NCBI GenBank assembly: GCA_024734555.1
Contig: JANPWX010000064.1
Span: 1 to 64,000, forward strand
Source: Trochalopteron elliotii
Taxonomy: Eukaryota; Chordata; Aves; Passeriformes; Leiothrichidae
Length of the DNA: 64,000 nucleotides
Reading direction: 5' to 3'
Positions 40,604 through 50,855 of the stretch are shown piece by piece. The first letter of the stretch is position 1, and each line of letters opens with the position of its first letter. The position numbers and the translations under genes are program-made. The notes below the pieces were generated by a model. It did not search any database, was not told where the DNA came from, and worked only from the letters and a program-made list of their open reading frames with translations.

Positions 40604-42687
40604 AGCAGTAGAATATTAGGCTAGATACAGGCATTAACAGCTTCCCTTCTTCTGGGAATGCTTCTTGAATGAAAAAAATTGTCAAACTTGCTCCTTCAAG
40701 GAGGAGGTAAGAGACCCTTCTAGCAGCAAATAGTGTCATCCTTGCTTTCCAAGGGTTGTGGCATCCATATGGCTGAACACTATAGTCCCGTAGTCAGTTA
40801 TGTTCAAAGAAATGTAGACACTTTAGGATGCTCTTTTTTTCTCCACTGGAAAGCAGTGGAAGGTCTCCTGCTGGGCCCATGTGGTTTTGGGGTCACTGTT
40901 TGGGGGTGGAGATTCTGTTCATGTGTTACAAATGTCTTGGCTCCCAATGGGGGACTTTTGCAGACACCCTAATAGCACCTAAATGTTTCGATGCATCTGT
41001 GTCGTGGTTAAACCCCAACCTACACAGTGGCTAGATTTATGAAAGCAGGTGAGTGAAAAAGATGCAAAAGGGCAGAAGAAAACTGGGAACTAGATGTAAC
41101 ACTCAGCCAAGCCTTTGAACAATAAAAAAAACCCCAACCAACAAAAAAAACCCCAAGCACCATCCCCAGACCCCTATGTATAAATAATAACCACAAATGA
41201 TTTACCTTAAAACCTTCACAGATCAACTGAAAAAAAGGTGGATCTGCTACGTTTTTCAGAATGAAATGCAGATTTTAGCAACTGCAAGCAGGGGAAAGTA
41301 CAACTCAGTGTGAGTGCAAGAGTGAAAAACTCACAGAGGTCATACATATACCAGAATCCAAGAGCGACATGACATTCATACGGATTGCAAGAATATTTAG
41401 AATTATTGCAATTAATGGTGAAAAAGAATTTCTGAGAGAGCATTAAATCTTGTGCTTCAAGGACAGTTTCTAACAAAAAATGGCCAAGAGGAAATTTAAG
41501 AGGACAGTGCAAATTACTCAAAGTATTTTCCTACAACAACTCTACATCTTCCCCTGAAGTATCTGATAGTGGCCAGTGTCAGAGATCAGATGCTAGATCA
41601 GATGGCAAGAGCTTTTGTCTGCTTTAGTCTGGCAAACCCTATAAAGACTGGTTTTTGAAAAGTTGGTGACAGTAATGTCTACATTCTTTTAATAGAGTAT
41701 AAATTTAGCATCCTCCTTCTGAATTAAGCATTTAGGTGGCAGAGTTAATGTTATATCAATTCAAATGAAAGACACTAGGAGAAAATAGAAGGGGAAAAGA
41801 TTAATATTTGAAAATTAGAATTTAATTTTCAGAAACAGAGGTGGACGACTGGTTGAAAATCACATAAATTAAGACATAAAGAAAAAAAAATGCTCCTCAT
41901 AGAGGAGTCATTAGGAGTGATATAATAATTTACATTTTACGTAAGTGACATTCTCTTAACATTTTTTTTCCTTTCCCACTAAAGGTTATATTCCTATAAG
42001 CAAACAGTTTGAACTGCTAGGACTTGGCATTTCGATTGATATCAATGGATATTGATGAGGAATGCAGGCACTCAGCATCTCTCTGTAGGTGTTTTTTGTG
42101 TTGAACCTGGGCTTTGTTTTCACAGCCAGCAAAGCAACAGAAAAAATTGCACTGGCAGAGGGAAGCAGCATTCTTTCCTGCTGGCCAGGCATAGTTTAGC
42201 AACAGGATTTATAATGTACACATGCAGGGAGAACATTTTAATTTATTTCAGGTAACAAAAATGCCTTTTCCCAGCCATCTCTGTAAACATACAAATATTT
42301 GAAAAAAAGAAGCAAGAGAGAGCCCTGGCCTCTTGAACACATATATCCTTCCAGACCCTTGCCTGACCCCAAAATTATGCTCTCCTGTCACTGACCCATC
42401 TAATCACCTTTGTGTGCTTTCTCAGAAAAGGCCTGGGAAAACCCATCAGATTTTCAATGTAATCTGGAGGTCAACAAATTCTCATTTTCTTAGCCAATTC
42501 TTTCTTATGACCAAGCCTTAATATCAGGCCACTCAAAAAGCACTACATTTTATGTAGCTGTTACTTTCATAATTTCGAACAGCATTCAAAATGTGGTGCA
42601 ATTAACTAGTAGTCTTTATATTTCAGTCTAAGGGGAATTAGAGCAATAATTTTTGCAGAATAACAGAAGTTTCTTTTTGTTTAACAG

Positions 42688-42746
42688 AAAAGAAGAAATA
42701 TTGGCAGCGTCTGATCATGACACATGGAATAACTCAAGGACTTCAG
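42688..42746 (+). CDS. PPP1R3A: PPP1R3A exon 2 (59 bp)
   Basis: This short exon is recognisable by splice signals and by phase. TTTAACAG precedes it and GTACAA follows. It adds one base to complete Arg268, encodes KEEILAASDHDTWNNSRTS (residues 269-287), and leaves one base for codon 288. Mammalian PPP1R3A has a matching segment (KEESS...NTD) at the same place, which supports the exon. It carries no domain and forms part of the flexible linker after CBM21. Confidence 0.88.
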
Positions 42747-42853
42747 GTACAACACCCAGTTTAATTAGTTCTTCCTTACTGTACATGTTAATTAAAAATA
42801 GTGTAACCAGCCAACCTCACAGAAATTATTGAACTGTTTTTTTAACTCTTCAG
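42747..42853 (+). other. PPP1R3A intron 2 (107 bp)
   Basis: A very short intron bounded by GTACAA and a pyrimidine-rich TTTTTTTAACTCTTCAG acceptor. It splits codon 288 after its first base (G/AC, Asp). Confidence 0.85.
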
Positions 42854-42990
42854 ACACAAACATCCCAGAGATTGTTTATTCACAAGCAGAAGACAAAGAC
42901 ACCAATCTAACTAATGAAAATACAAAAGAGAAAAATGCAGAAAACAGCCAGGGTGATCGCAAAGATGATGAAAAAGAATTAGAGTTGCTG
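42854..42990 (+). CDS. PPP1R3A: PPP1R3A exon 3 (137 bp)
   Basis: The exon completes Asp288 and encodes residues 289-333. It begins TNIPEIVYSQAEDKD and ends DDEKELELL, followed by a GTAAGT donor. Mammalian PPP1R3A has TYIPTII.. and ..NEKELELM at the two ends, so the assignment is secure. The peptide is highly charged and probably disordered. It ends in phase 0. Confidence 0.92.
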
Positions 42991-45201
42991 GTAAGTGTTA
43001 TACAATTATATCTACAGTATTAAATGATTTGAATCCATTTACGCTTCAAAGCTGGTGAAATGCCCCCTTTTAACAGAACTGACTGATGTACTAATTTACA
43101 AATGTAAAGCCCTGGTCTGTAGTTACACTGAATCTAACTGATTCAACAATAGAAGGTACTTTGATTTCGGTATAGTGCATCAACTTTTCCTGGTCTTAAA
43201 TTAATGACTTCTCCCTTTTATTTCTTTACCAGAGGCTCCAAAAGACAGTTCTAAGGAATTAGAAGGGTAATATTTAAAAAAAATCTCTCCTCCTAGTCTC
43301 TAGGGTGGGAATATTTTTAAATATATGCTTTCTATTTGTAAAATTTTTATATTTGTAGTACTCTTTACTTATGAGATTTTTGAAATTATAACTATATGAG
43401 CATAGTAAGTATATATATATTTATATTATCAGATTCTTCTATATCAGTATCTTACATTATATTTTTTACAATGAATTTCACACTCAGTGAGTATTCAATC
43501 TATTTGGATTTGTATGCATGCATGTGTGTGTGTGGTTTGCCCTGCATTTTTCAGTATGAAAGAAAAAATGGCAATAAATGAGACACATACAGCAATCTAT
43601 TATTCCCAGTGTCTGTTCTCAGCTCATATCATTTGGGTGCATATATTCATAATCATAGATTATAATAGCTATCACCTGTGAAAATGTGAATGCTGAATCA
43701 GACAAGAGAGGAAGATGGGAACCGTTCTTTTTTTTCCTGATAGAGAGAAAAAAATCCTCCTATTTTAATATAATTTTTTCTTGTCTTTTACTTTAAAAAG
43801 TTCAAAATTTTTTGCCTATTGTTGGACCTTTCACTGCCTGAAAGTCATCGTTTTGGTTCTTTTTTCTTTATGGTGAAACGTGGAAAGGAGGACCTCTAAA
43901 ATCCCTTGTTGTTCTAAGTCCACCCTTTTACAAAAAAGAGGATCAAATATAACCATTTGTTTATCAATTGCCAGACTTGTCCGTACAATAAATGAAGGGG
44001 GAGCTATAATTTAGATGTTAATTTGCACTGTGCGCTCTTTAATGAATTAAACAATGAAGGCTTATAATACATGGAAATACAACCAAATCTTTGAAACACA
44101 CAGGCATTGGCTCACAAGACAGCTGTGCAGTTGACAAGTAACATGAGCCTTATGTGAGAAGAAGGGGAAGTCGTAAGATTTGCATATAATTATTGAGATC
44201 ATGCAAATGTCAGTTATGAGGAGGGGAAAAAAACACAAGGCATCTCACTGTTAAATCCTGACAGTTGGCATCACCGAAGAACTCAAATACACTTGAGCAC
44301 TGGTTGGCAGAGGGTCATTAAAACAGAATTTGCAGAGACATTAGCTCCCTCACTTTTCTTTGAGTGACGTTTTACTATTAATAGTTTGCAGAGGCTTTGC
44401 AGAAAACATATTAATAAGAGAAACTGTAATGGGGGTATCTACAGCAAGTGCAAATGTATAAAGGGGTGCCCAAGAAACTAGCCTCTAATTGATCAGCTAG
44501 TGCTATCAGTGTGACTGCCAAAGTGAGAAGAGAGTGCAATGACAAGCAGGCATAGCTGAATAATACAATATGATATTTGGGAGCTAGGAGGGAGAATGAT
44601 TAGTTTCTGGCCTTTTACTTCACTAATCTCATTTCCAACTCATGTCTTACCAGATTGTCTAAAACCAGTCTGGTTTGAAGCCTGTAAAATGGTCCCTGAG
44701 AGAAATGAAGCACAGATAATCCTTACAGTATTTATCAGTGTGAAATGTGTCTTTGTTTCACTGGACAATACTATACGTTACCAGACACTGATGTACTGTA
44801 TCAATGCCCTCGTTTAAGCACCAATCCTCCCCTCTCGCCCCAGGGCTTCCTCTCTCCAAATCTAGAATCAAATGTATAGAGAACAAATTAGTCTGCCTGT
44901 AAGGGAATATTCTCTTCAGATTTAATTTGTATAAAATCCACTAGCAGCTTACTGAACTCATGAATAAAGAGAGAGGGTTCTGAGCACTATTTTATTTCCT
45001 GCTCCTTTCAGCACCACCATAAAGCTCATTACCTATGTTAAAAAATACATGCAATGCAAATTTTGCAAATTGTTTAGAACATGTTTCCATAAAAGCTTTG
45101 TTACTGAAAACAAAACTTTCCATAACGAAACCCTGCCTCCTTCATTTGGCATATTTTTGCAAAGCACTTTTTGATCATTCTTTTCTATTCTATTGTTTCA
45201 G
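42991..45201 (+). other. PPP1R3A intron 3 (2.2 kb)
   Basis: Intron between the GTAAGT donor and the TATTGTTTCAG acceptor. No exon of another gene is seen. The segment 43980-44560 looks less repetitive than its surroundings and contains a pair of inverted octamer (POU-factor) motifs, listed separately. Confidence 0.85.
44178..44208. promoter_or_regulatory. Inverted pair of octamer (POU/OCT) motifs
   Basis: ATTTGCAT (44178-44185) and its exact reverse complement ATGCAAAT (44201-44208) lie 15 bp apart. Both are perfect consensus octamers for POU-domain factors. Two perfect sites this close are unlikely by chance at a given spot, but functional use is inference. Confidence 0.4.
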
Positions 45202-47685
45202 TTAAATCCGCACTTCACAGGAGCTAGAGGTACCTCTTCCAGAGATGAAAGGAATTTATACACAACAGAACCAATTAATTTTCTAAGTGAAACTGAAAGA
45301 TTGGTGAAAAAGCTAACCTGTTTAGAAAAAAGCAGTGACTTGCACCCTGGGCCTATCAGTTCCTCATCTGAAAACTCTTCACATGCAATAGGAGAAGAAT
45401 TAAAAGATAAAGCTAAGTATTCTGTAAGAGATTATAATAATCAGCTACCAGGGAAGGAAGGCACTGCTGGCTCAGTAAACAGCTATGAGCAGTCTTTGGA
45501 GCATACTGATACCAGTGAAAGCCTTTTATTGGCAAAACATTTTCCTTTGACAAAGCAGAATGAGACTATCAATATTATGGCTACTGGCTCAAGCCGACAA
45601 GGAGAGAGGCACACAGATATTTCAAAAGGTGAAATAGATAGTGCCTCAGGAAGCAGGATGATGGAGAGGTTATTCATCAATGAGGATGCTGCTGGTACCT
45701 CAAAAGGGGCCCGTGAAACAAGACCAGAAACCATTTTGGCAGAGCATGATGAATCCGTGCAATTAAATGAATGCATAGCAAGGACACTGGATGGCAATGC
45801 TAATCCAGCTCTGGAGCACCAGGCACCACAAACGTCCCACCAAACTTTGGATTCATTGTTGTCAGACACTGACAAAAATGAAGGAAAAATCAAGATGATT
45901 GAAAGCAAAGTTCAGGTACATTTAAGAGGAGATTTATATGCCAGCACTTTTGCACATGCTGGTGCCTCAACAGATTCTGCACAAAAAAAAGGAGTTGGTG
46001 AAATATCAGAAAAGAACACTGATTTGGGGAAGCAGAAGAAAGTCATTGAAGTAGCAGACTTGGCATCAATTGGTGAGGAGGAAGCTTCCAAGCCTTTCAA
46101 GTCACACAGCAAACACAATGCCAAGGCCCTGAACCCTGCACCTCTGGCAGCTGAGAACAACAAGCAGGCACCCAGGGCCACCAGAGTGGATGAAAGGCGA
46201 CCTGAGGACACTCAGGAACACAGAGGATTCAGGACATTCAAAGACAAAGAGAAGCCAGACAGCACAAATAAAGGAAGACCTATTGAAAGGGAAGCAAACT
46301 TTGCAGAGCAGAGGTGGCAAGAAACGGGGAGTGAGGTTAGGTGGAGAGTGAGGGGGAGCATGGAACCTCAGACTGTGACTTCCACAACGGAGTTGTTTAC
46401 CTGCCAGGAGGCAGAGAGTTGTGAAAAGTCTTCTGTCTCTGAGCAGGGTGTTACAGAGAAAACAGAAGCAGGTACAGCTTATATAATTAAAACAACATCA
46501 GAAAGTGCTCCAGAAAAAATGCCTGGCAGTGAAAAAGCAGTAATTGCTAAGCTACCTCGAGAGACTGCGCTAAGTGACAGGCCCACAGAGGAAAAGGAAA
46601 CAGCATTTGATACATGTGAAGGGAGAAATGATGGTTCACATTATGCTCTTTGTCAACTCAACACAGTGGGTGTATTATATGACACTGAATTTGAAAAGAA
46701 ATCAGTTTTAGGTATTTATAATGCATGCGTACATGAAACACCGCAAGGAGAAATGAAGTCTGGATGCAATAGCAGGGAAAAATGTGCCAAAGCACACCCA
46801 GACAACATTCTACCTGCAGGAGAAGCAGTAAGGGCTTCTGCTATGGGAAAGAAAGATTTGCAGGAGGGTTTACACTCAGAAGTACCTAAAAGTCCCCTGA
46901 GCACTCAGGAACATCTATACCGTGAGAAAGCAGAAGAGCTCTACAGGGGAGAAAGCCATGGTGATACACTTTCCTGTTTATGTTCTAAAGCTGAAACAAA
47001 AATGCCACCTTCTGGTACAAATACTGTGCCTAATTACAATTATAGAAGCTCCTCAGTGGCATTTTCAGAGGGGCCCACTGTGGAAGGAGGCATAGAGCAA
47101 CTGTATAGACACTTCGAATCCAAAGTCATTGACAAGGTTGCTGCTGAGTCAGGGTACAATTTAAATCTAACAACTGAAATTACATGTATTAACAAAAGCT
47201 TCTCTCCTGAAGTTGAAAAAGGAGAAGTACCTACTGCTTTAGAAACAGCAGTTTCTGGAGAAGGAAGAGGAAGGATTACAGGTCAATTTTTCCATCAAGC
47301 AGAGCTCCAGCAAGAAAAGTCATGGAGGCCAGAGGTTTTAATTAGTAAGTCTACCAAAGAAAATGGAAGAACAGACTCTCAAGCTGACCGTCTAATAACT
47401 GAGGGGAAAACACTAAACTGGCTGGATGACTCACAGAAAGAAAGCCAACACAATTCTGATTCTGCAGATATTTCTAACCAGAGGAGTGAAGCACTTAAGT
47501 TACCTAGTGAGTCTCCAGGTTTAAAACATATTGCTTTCAAAATATTTTATTTCTTCTTGTTTCTTCTATTTGCTGCAACTCTCTACCACTATGATTTGAT
47601 GGTCTGCCTTGCTCTCTACCTGTTCTCCTTGTATTGGCTATACCATGAAGGAAGAAGAAACAAGGAGTCTATCAAGAAAGAATAA
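45202..47685 (+). CDS. PPP1R3A: PPP1R3A exon 4: long disordered region and C-terminal membrane anchor
   Basis: This terminal exon encodes residues 334-1160 and ends at TAA 47683-47685. It opens LNPHFTGARGTSSRDERN, where SRDERN is shared with the mammalian protein. Most of it is a long hydrophilic, Ser/Glu/Lys-rich, presumably disordered region of low conservation. A strongly conserved island lies at about residues 730-845: LFTCQEAE, TEKTEAGTAYIIKTTSES, IAKLP.ET..SDRP and KETAFD..EGRNDGSHYALCQ. The C-terminus has a hydrophobic segment at about 1109-1147 (FKIFYFFLFLLFAATLYHYD, then LYLFSLYWLY) followed by a basic tail. This corresponds to the sarcoplasmic-reticulum anchor that distinguishes PPP1R3A from shorter PPP1R3 paralogues. 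The frame is open for 2.48 kb. Minus-strand open frames within it are shadows. Confidence 0.96.
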   Translation, partial: LNPHFTGARGTSSRDERNLYTTEPINFLSETERLVKKLTCLEKSSDLHPGPISSSSENSSHAIGEELKDKAKYSVRDYNNQLPGKEGTAGSVNSYEQSLEHTDTSESLLLAKHFPLTKQNETINIMATGSSRQGERHTDISKGEIDSASGSRMMERLFINEDAAGTSKGARETRPETILAEHDESVQLNECIARTLDGNANPALEHQAPQTSHQTLDSLLSDTDKNEGKIKMIESKVQVHLRGDLYASTFAHAGASTDSAQKKGVGEISEKNTDLGKQKKVIEVADLASIGEEEASKPFKSHSKHNAKALNPAPLAAENNKQAPRATRVDERRPEDTQEHRGFRTFKDKEKPDSTNKGRPIEREANFAEQRWQETGSEVRWRVRGSMEPQTVTSTTELFTCQEAESCEKSSVSEQGVTEKTEAGTAYIIKTTSESAPEKMPGSEKAVIAKLPRETALSDRPTEEKETAFDTCEGRNDGSHYALCQLNTVGVLYDTEFEKKSVLGIYNACVHETPQGEMKSGCNSREKCAKAHPDNILPAGEAVRASAMGKKDLQEGLHSEVPKSPLSTQEHLYREKAEELYRGESHGDTLSCLCSKAETKMPPSGTNTVPNYNYRSSSVAFSEGPTVEGGIEQLYRHFESKVIDKVAAESGYNLNLTTEITCINKSFSPEVEKGEVPTALETAVSGEGRGRITGQFFHQAELQQEKSWRPEVLISKSTKENGRTDSQADRLITEGKTLNWLDDSQKESQHNSDSADISNQRSEALKLPSESPGLKHIAFKIFYFFLFLLFAATLYHYDLMVCLALYLFSLYWLYHEGRRNKESIKKE

Positions 47686-48525
47686 CATGGACTGTCAACT
47701 GTCAACTGCTCAGGATCCATGGTCAATAATCTCCAATTCCACCAAAGCATTTTAACTATTAAAGAGTTTATTCTTTGTTAGAACCAAAGCAAGATTTCCA
47801 CAGCAGCATCTTTTATTAAAAGATTACATATGAAGTTGAGCCTTCATATAAGTAATTAAACTATGCAGGACCATTATGTTTGGATCATTAAATACCTATA
47901 TGAATATGAGTTCTGAAGCACGTCAAGTTAAAATGAAGTACAGTTGTTGCTTCTTAGCAAGATATGAAGCAGCAATGCTTCATGTCCCTGTAGTACTTAA
48001 ATCCACCATTTACTTGCTTTAATTTTTTTTGCATTAAATCTTCATATTTTCCTGGGAATTTTTTTCCTAAAATTCTGTGTAGTACATAACAACACAAGGA
48101 ACAATATAAAACCTAAGTCAGTATTTTGGTGCTGACATTGCAGTTGATACTCTGCTAGTTTAGTTAGCCAATGCTCTAAGCAATGCATCTGTTAGTAGTT
48201 TAATACATTTTTCCAAATTTTTATTTTATTATTTTGACTTAGGGCTTCAGTGGTACCCGTGTTTGAAAGATGTAAGACTTTGACTTCAATGACGTCATGT
48301 AACTTCCAGGATGTAACTGTGTGACAGAATAGACGTGCTGTTTCCACCCTGTAAAGAGTGAAGGTCATAGCAACAGGCCTCTTACTGATCATTCATATGC
48401 ATAAAAATTTTTGGGTATTGCAAATGAGGACTGTGTAACATGACTGAGAATTTCACTGAACTGTTATTCTGGGCAAAGCATTTGAGTGACATTTTTCATC
48501 AAAATTGCTTGAGCACAAAGCATTA

Positions 48526-48531
48526 AATAAA
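48526..48531 (+). terminator. Candidate poly(A) signal AATAAA
   Basis: First canonical AATAAA downstream of the PPP1R3A stop (841 bases after it), followed by sequence containing TGTCTGG and ATGTCTG that could serve as a GU-rich element. Confidence 0.45.
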
Positions 48532-49075
48532 TTTTACAGAGGAATGCTATAACTGTCTGGAGCATGTCTGAATTAGATTTACTGGGTTTTTTTTCCCTAT
48601 GGATTGCAACCTAGAGCTAATCAAACACCAAGAGAAAACACTGGGCACGACCCTGATGTTCAGTGAGGCTGCTTTGTCTGGTTTGGGTGATGCAGAAAAG
48701 ACTAGTATCCACCCTAAGGAGAGCTAAACTGATCCTGTGCAGCAGCTTTGCTGCTCCAACACTGCGGGTGTCCTACACAAGATCAAGCCCAAATTTTGTC
48801 CAGAAGGAAAAGAATGGACAAGTTATGATGTTCTTCAGCCATTTCCCAGAGGATGGTCACAGATGCTATCACAGGTAGGATATTAAAAGAAGCACCAAGA
48901 CTGCATAATGTTGCTGAAGCCACAGAAGTTAAGAAGAAAAGAGTTGTTTTAAAGCTCTGTTTGTTTCACTTTCCTTACTACTACTGTGAAATACCATAAC
49001 TGTGAAAGTCTTGGTTGCAATATATGGCTGAAATTATGTAATAGCAAAATTATGTAGTTGTTAGCTTAGCTCAGA

Positions 49076-49081
49076 AATAAA
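49076..49081 (+). terminator. Second candidate poly(A) signal AATAAA
   Basis: AATAAA about 1.4 kb after the PPP1R3A stop, with a downstream TGTTTCAGG stretch. It would give a longer 3' UTR. Confidence 0.35.
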
Positions 49082-50833
49082 TACTTTCAAGTCCATGTAA
49101 AACTTATTCACATGTTTCAGGATGATAGGGCACTGCCACAGGAGGCACCTTGGCATTCCTGCTCTGCAGGGGGGTAAAACTTTGAAATATTTACATTTTG
49201 TAATGCATTCAGTGGGGTGAGCAAGTATGTGTGTGATCTATTGATGACACGTGTTTTGATGGCTGGATACCTTGACAACTTTTGACAGCAGTCCATGGAT
49301 GAGTTATAGCAATGGACTAGAGGCATTAAGGAGCTACACAGAAGGCTGTGTCCAGATGTTCAAAGGCATATATGAGGAAAATATTCATTGAGATAAAGAA
49401 ATTAATTCAATAGGCATTAGGAGATGAATCCAATAAAAAGCTTAGGCTTAGATTTAAAGCAGGATTGAAGTTAAATCAGTGTAAGTCCAAAGTAATGATT
49501 GCAGACCTTCCTTTATCTGGAGACAAAAAATACTGAAGGAACCTATCCTTTTCATGATGTTTATACATACTTCTCCAAAAAGCACAACATTGCCTTACTT
49601 CTGGTAGTTCACTTCCTGCAGTGTGACCAGTCCCTGGTCTAAGTGGATCAGATTTTCAGCTTCACTGGGATGGAGATATCAGGTATTGGGCTTTACTCCC
49701 CAGTACAGTGGAATCTCTGAAATAACATCTAATATATTCTGACAGAATCAATGTCCTCAGATAGAAGGATAAAAAGTGAAGAAAACATCCTGCAACTGTC
49801 CTGCTGAAAGTGTCACAATGAAGTTAAGTACCAGATACCTCAAGTGAGATAAATCAAAGGCACTGGACTCATTTCAATCTTCCAGTTAAAACAACCATGG
49901 CAGAAATTAAAATCTTTAGATTCAGTTAGCAGTTGAAAGCACCTACAATCTAATATACCACATAGCTCTTTAAAGCAAAATTCATAAACTTCAGAACAAG
50001 GACCAAAGTCCAGGTTCCTGACCGTTTAGGTAAAAGTTCTGTACACTAAGTCAGAGGATTTAAACCCATGTTTGAATATCTTCAGCTTTACCAAACCTGG
50101 GCCTTTCGTCCAGCAGAATGTACTTTTACCATTGGAGGAGGAGTATTATGAGGAGGACTGTGGCCCCCAGGGTTTGATAGTACTGCTATACATGGATGGG
50201 TTCCTACTTTCTCAACTGACTTAAACTGAAAATGGTTCTCAGCACAGAACAATAGATACTGTTTTTTTCCATTTGAGGCTAGAGACTGATGTGGTACTCC
50301 CATCACAGAGGAGTTTTCTTTTCCCAGAACTTGTAATGTCCATTTTTCAGAGAGGTCTTAATCTGACACTGTCTAAATCCCTAAGCACCTGAGATAGCTA
50401 AAGAACCTTAAATGTCTTGGACACATGCCTTTTTTTAAGCAGAGATGAACAGTTCAGTCACCACAGAAGTAGAAAAGCATGGTTTGGGGTTTTTTATTGA
50501 ATCTTGGGGACTCTAAGCAGTGTGCATTTTAAGGATCCTTTTGCTCCTGCACATGGAAGCATAGACATCCTTGAACCATAGTAGACCCATACATTTGTGT
50601 GGTAGTTGTCTGTATGTAATCTGCAAGGTGAAAATTTTGTTTCTCATGCATTTCAACCCAAAATATTTGGTTCGTTGTCAAAGGCTCTGCTCAGCTGATT
50701 AAAGAGCAAGAAAAGGGGTTAGGGATGATTGATGGGCCCAGGACCATGGGTGGAGGAAAGTCAGTGAATTGAATCAGTCTCGGGACAATGGCAGAAAAAT
50801 GTTACGGAGAGCTCAGGAGAGTCAATATGACCC

Positions 50834-50855
50834 AAAAAAAAAAAAAAAAAAAAAA
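50834..50855. repeat. Poly(A) run, 22 bases
   Basis: An uninterrupted A22 preceded by ACCC. No retroposed gene is recognisable immediately 5' of it, so it is listed only as a homopolymer. Confidence 0.85.

Larger units (their letters stand above)
21974..42687 (+). other. PPP1R3A intron 1 (20.7 kb)
   Basis: The intron runs from the GTGAGG donor to the TTTAACAG acceptor and splits codon 268 (AG/A, Arg). I see no exon of another gene inside it on either strand. Notable contents, listed separately, are short inverted repeats, an AT-rich microsatellite block, an A/C-only tract (26767-26985), a 40-bp tandem duplication (29181-29258), an old CR1 (37130-38200) and a 13-bp tandem duplication (40578-40603). 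The remaining stretches look like unique AT-rich sequence. Confidence 0.85.
47686..49100 (+). other. PPP1R3A 3' UTR (probable extent)
   Basis: AT-rich sequence downstream of the stop with many ATTTA/TTTA-type stretches and ATTAAA variants (for example near 47758). The mammalian 3' UTR carries an AU-rich stability element, but I cannot identify a specific equivalent. The first canonical AATAAA is at 48526 and a second is at 49076, so the end is uncertain. Confidence 0.55.

Noticed and set aside
45483..46904. Minus-strand open frames of 60-141 codons inside PPP1R3A exon 4
   Set aside because: They are shadows of the conserved plus-strand coding frame.
50834..50855. Poly(A) run considered as the tail of a processed pseudogene
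   Set aside because: The sequence 5' of it shows no recognisable coding remnant on the expected strand, and no target-site duplication was seen.
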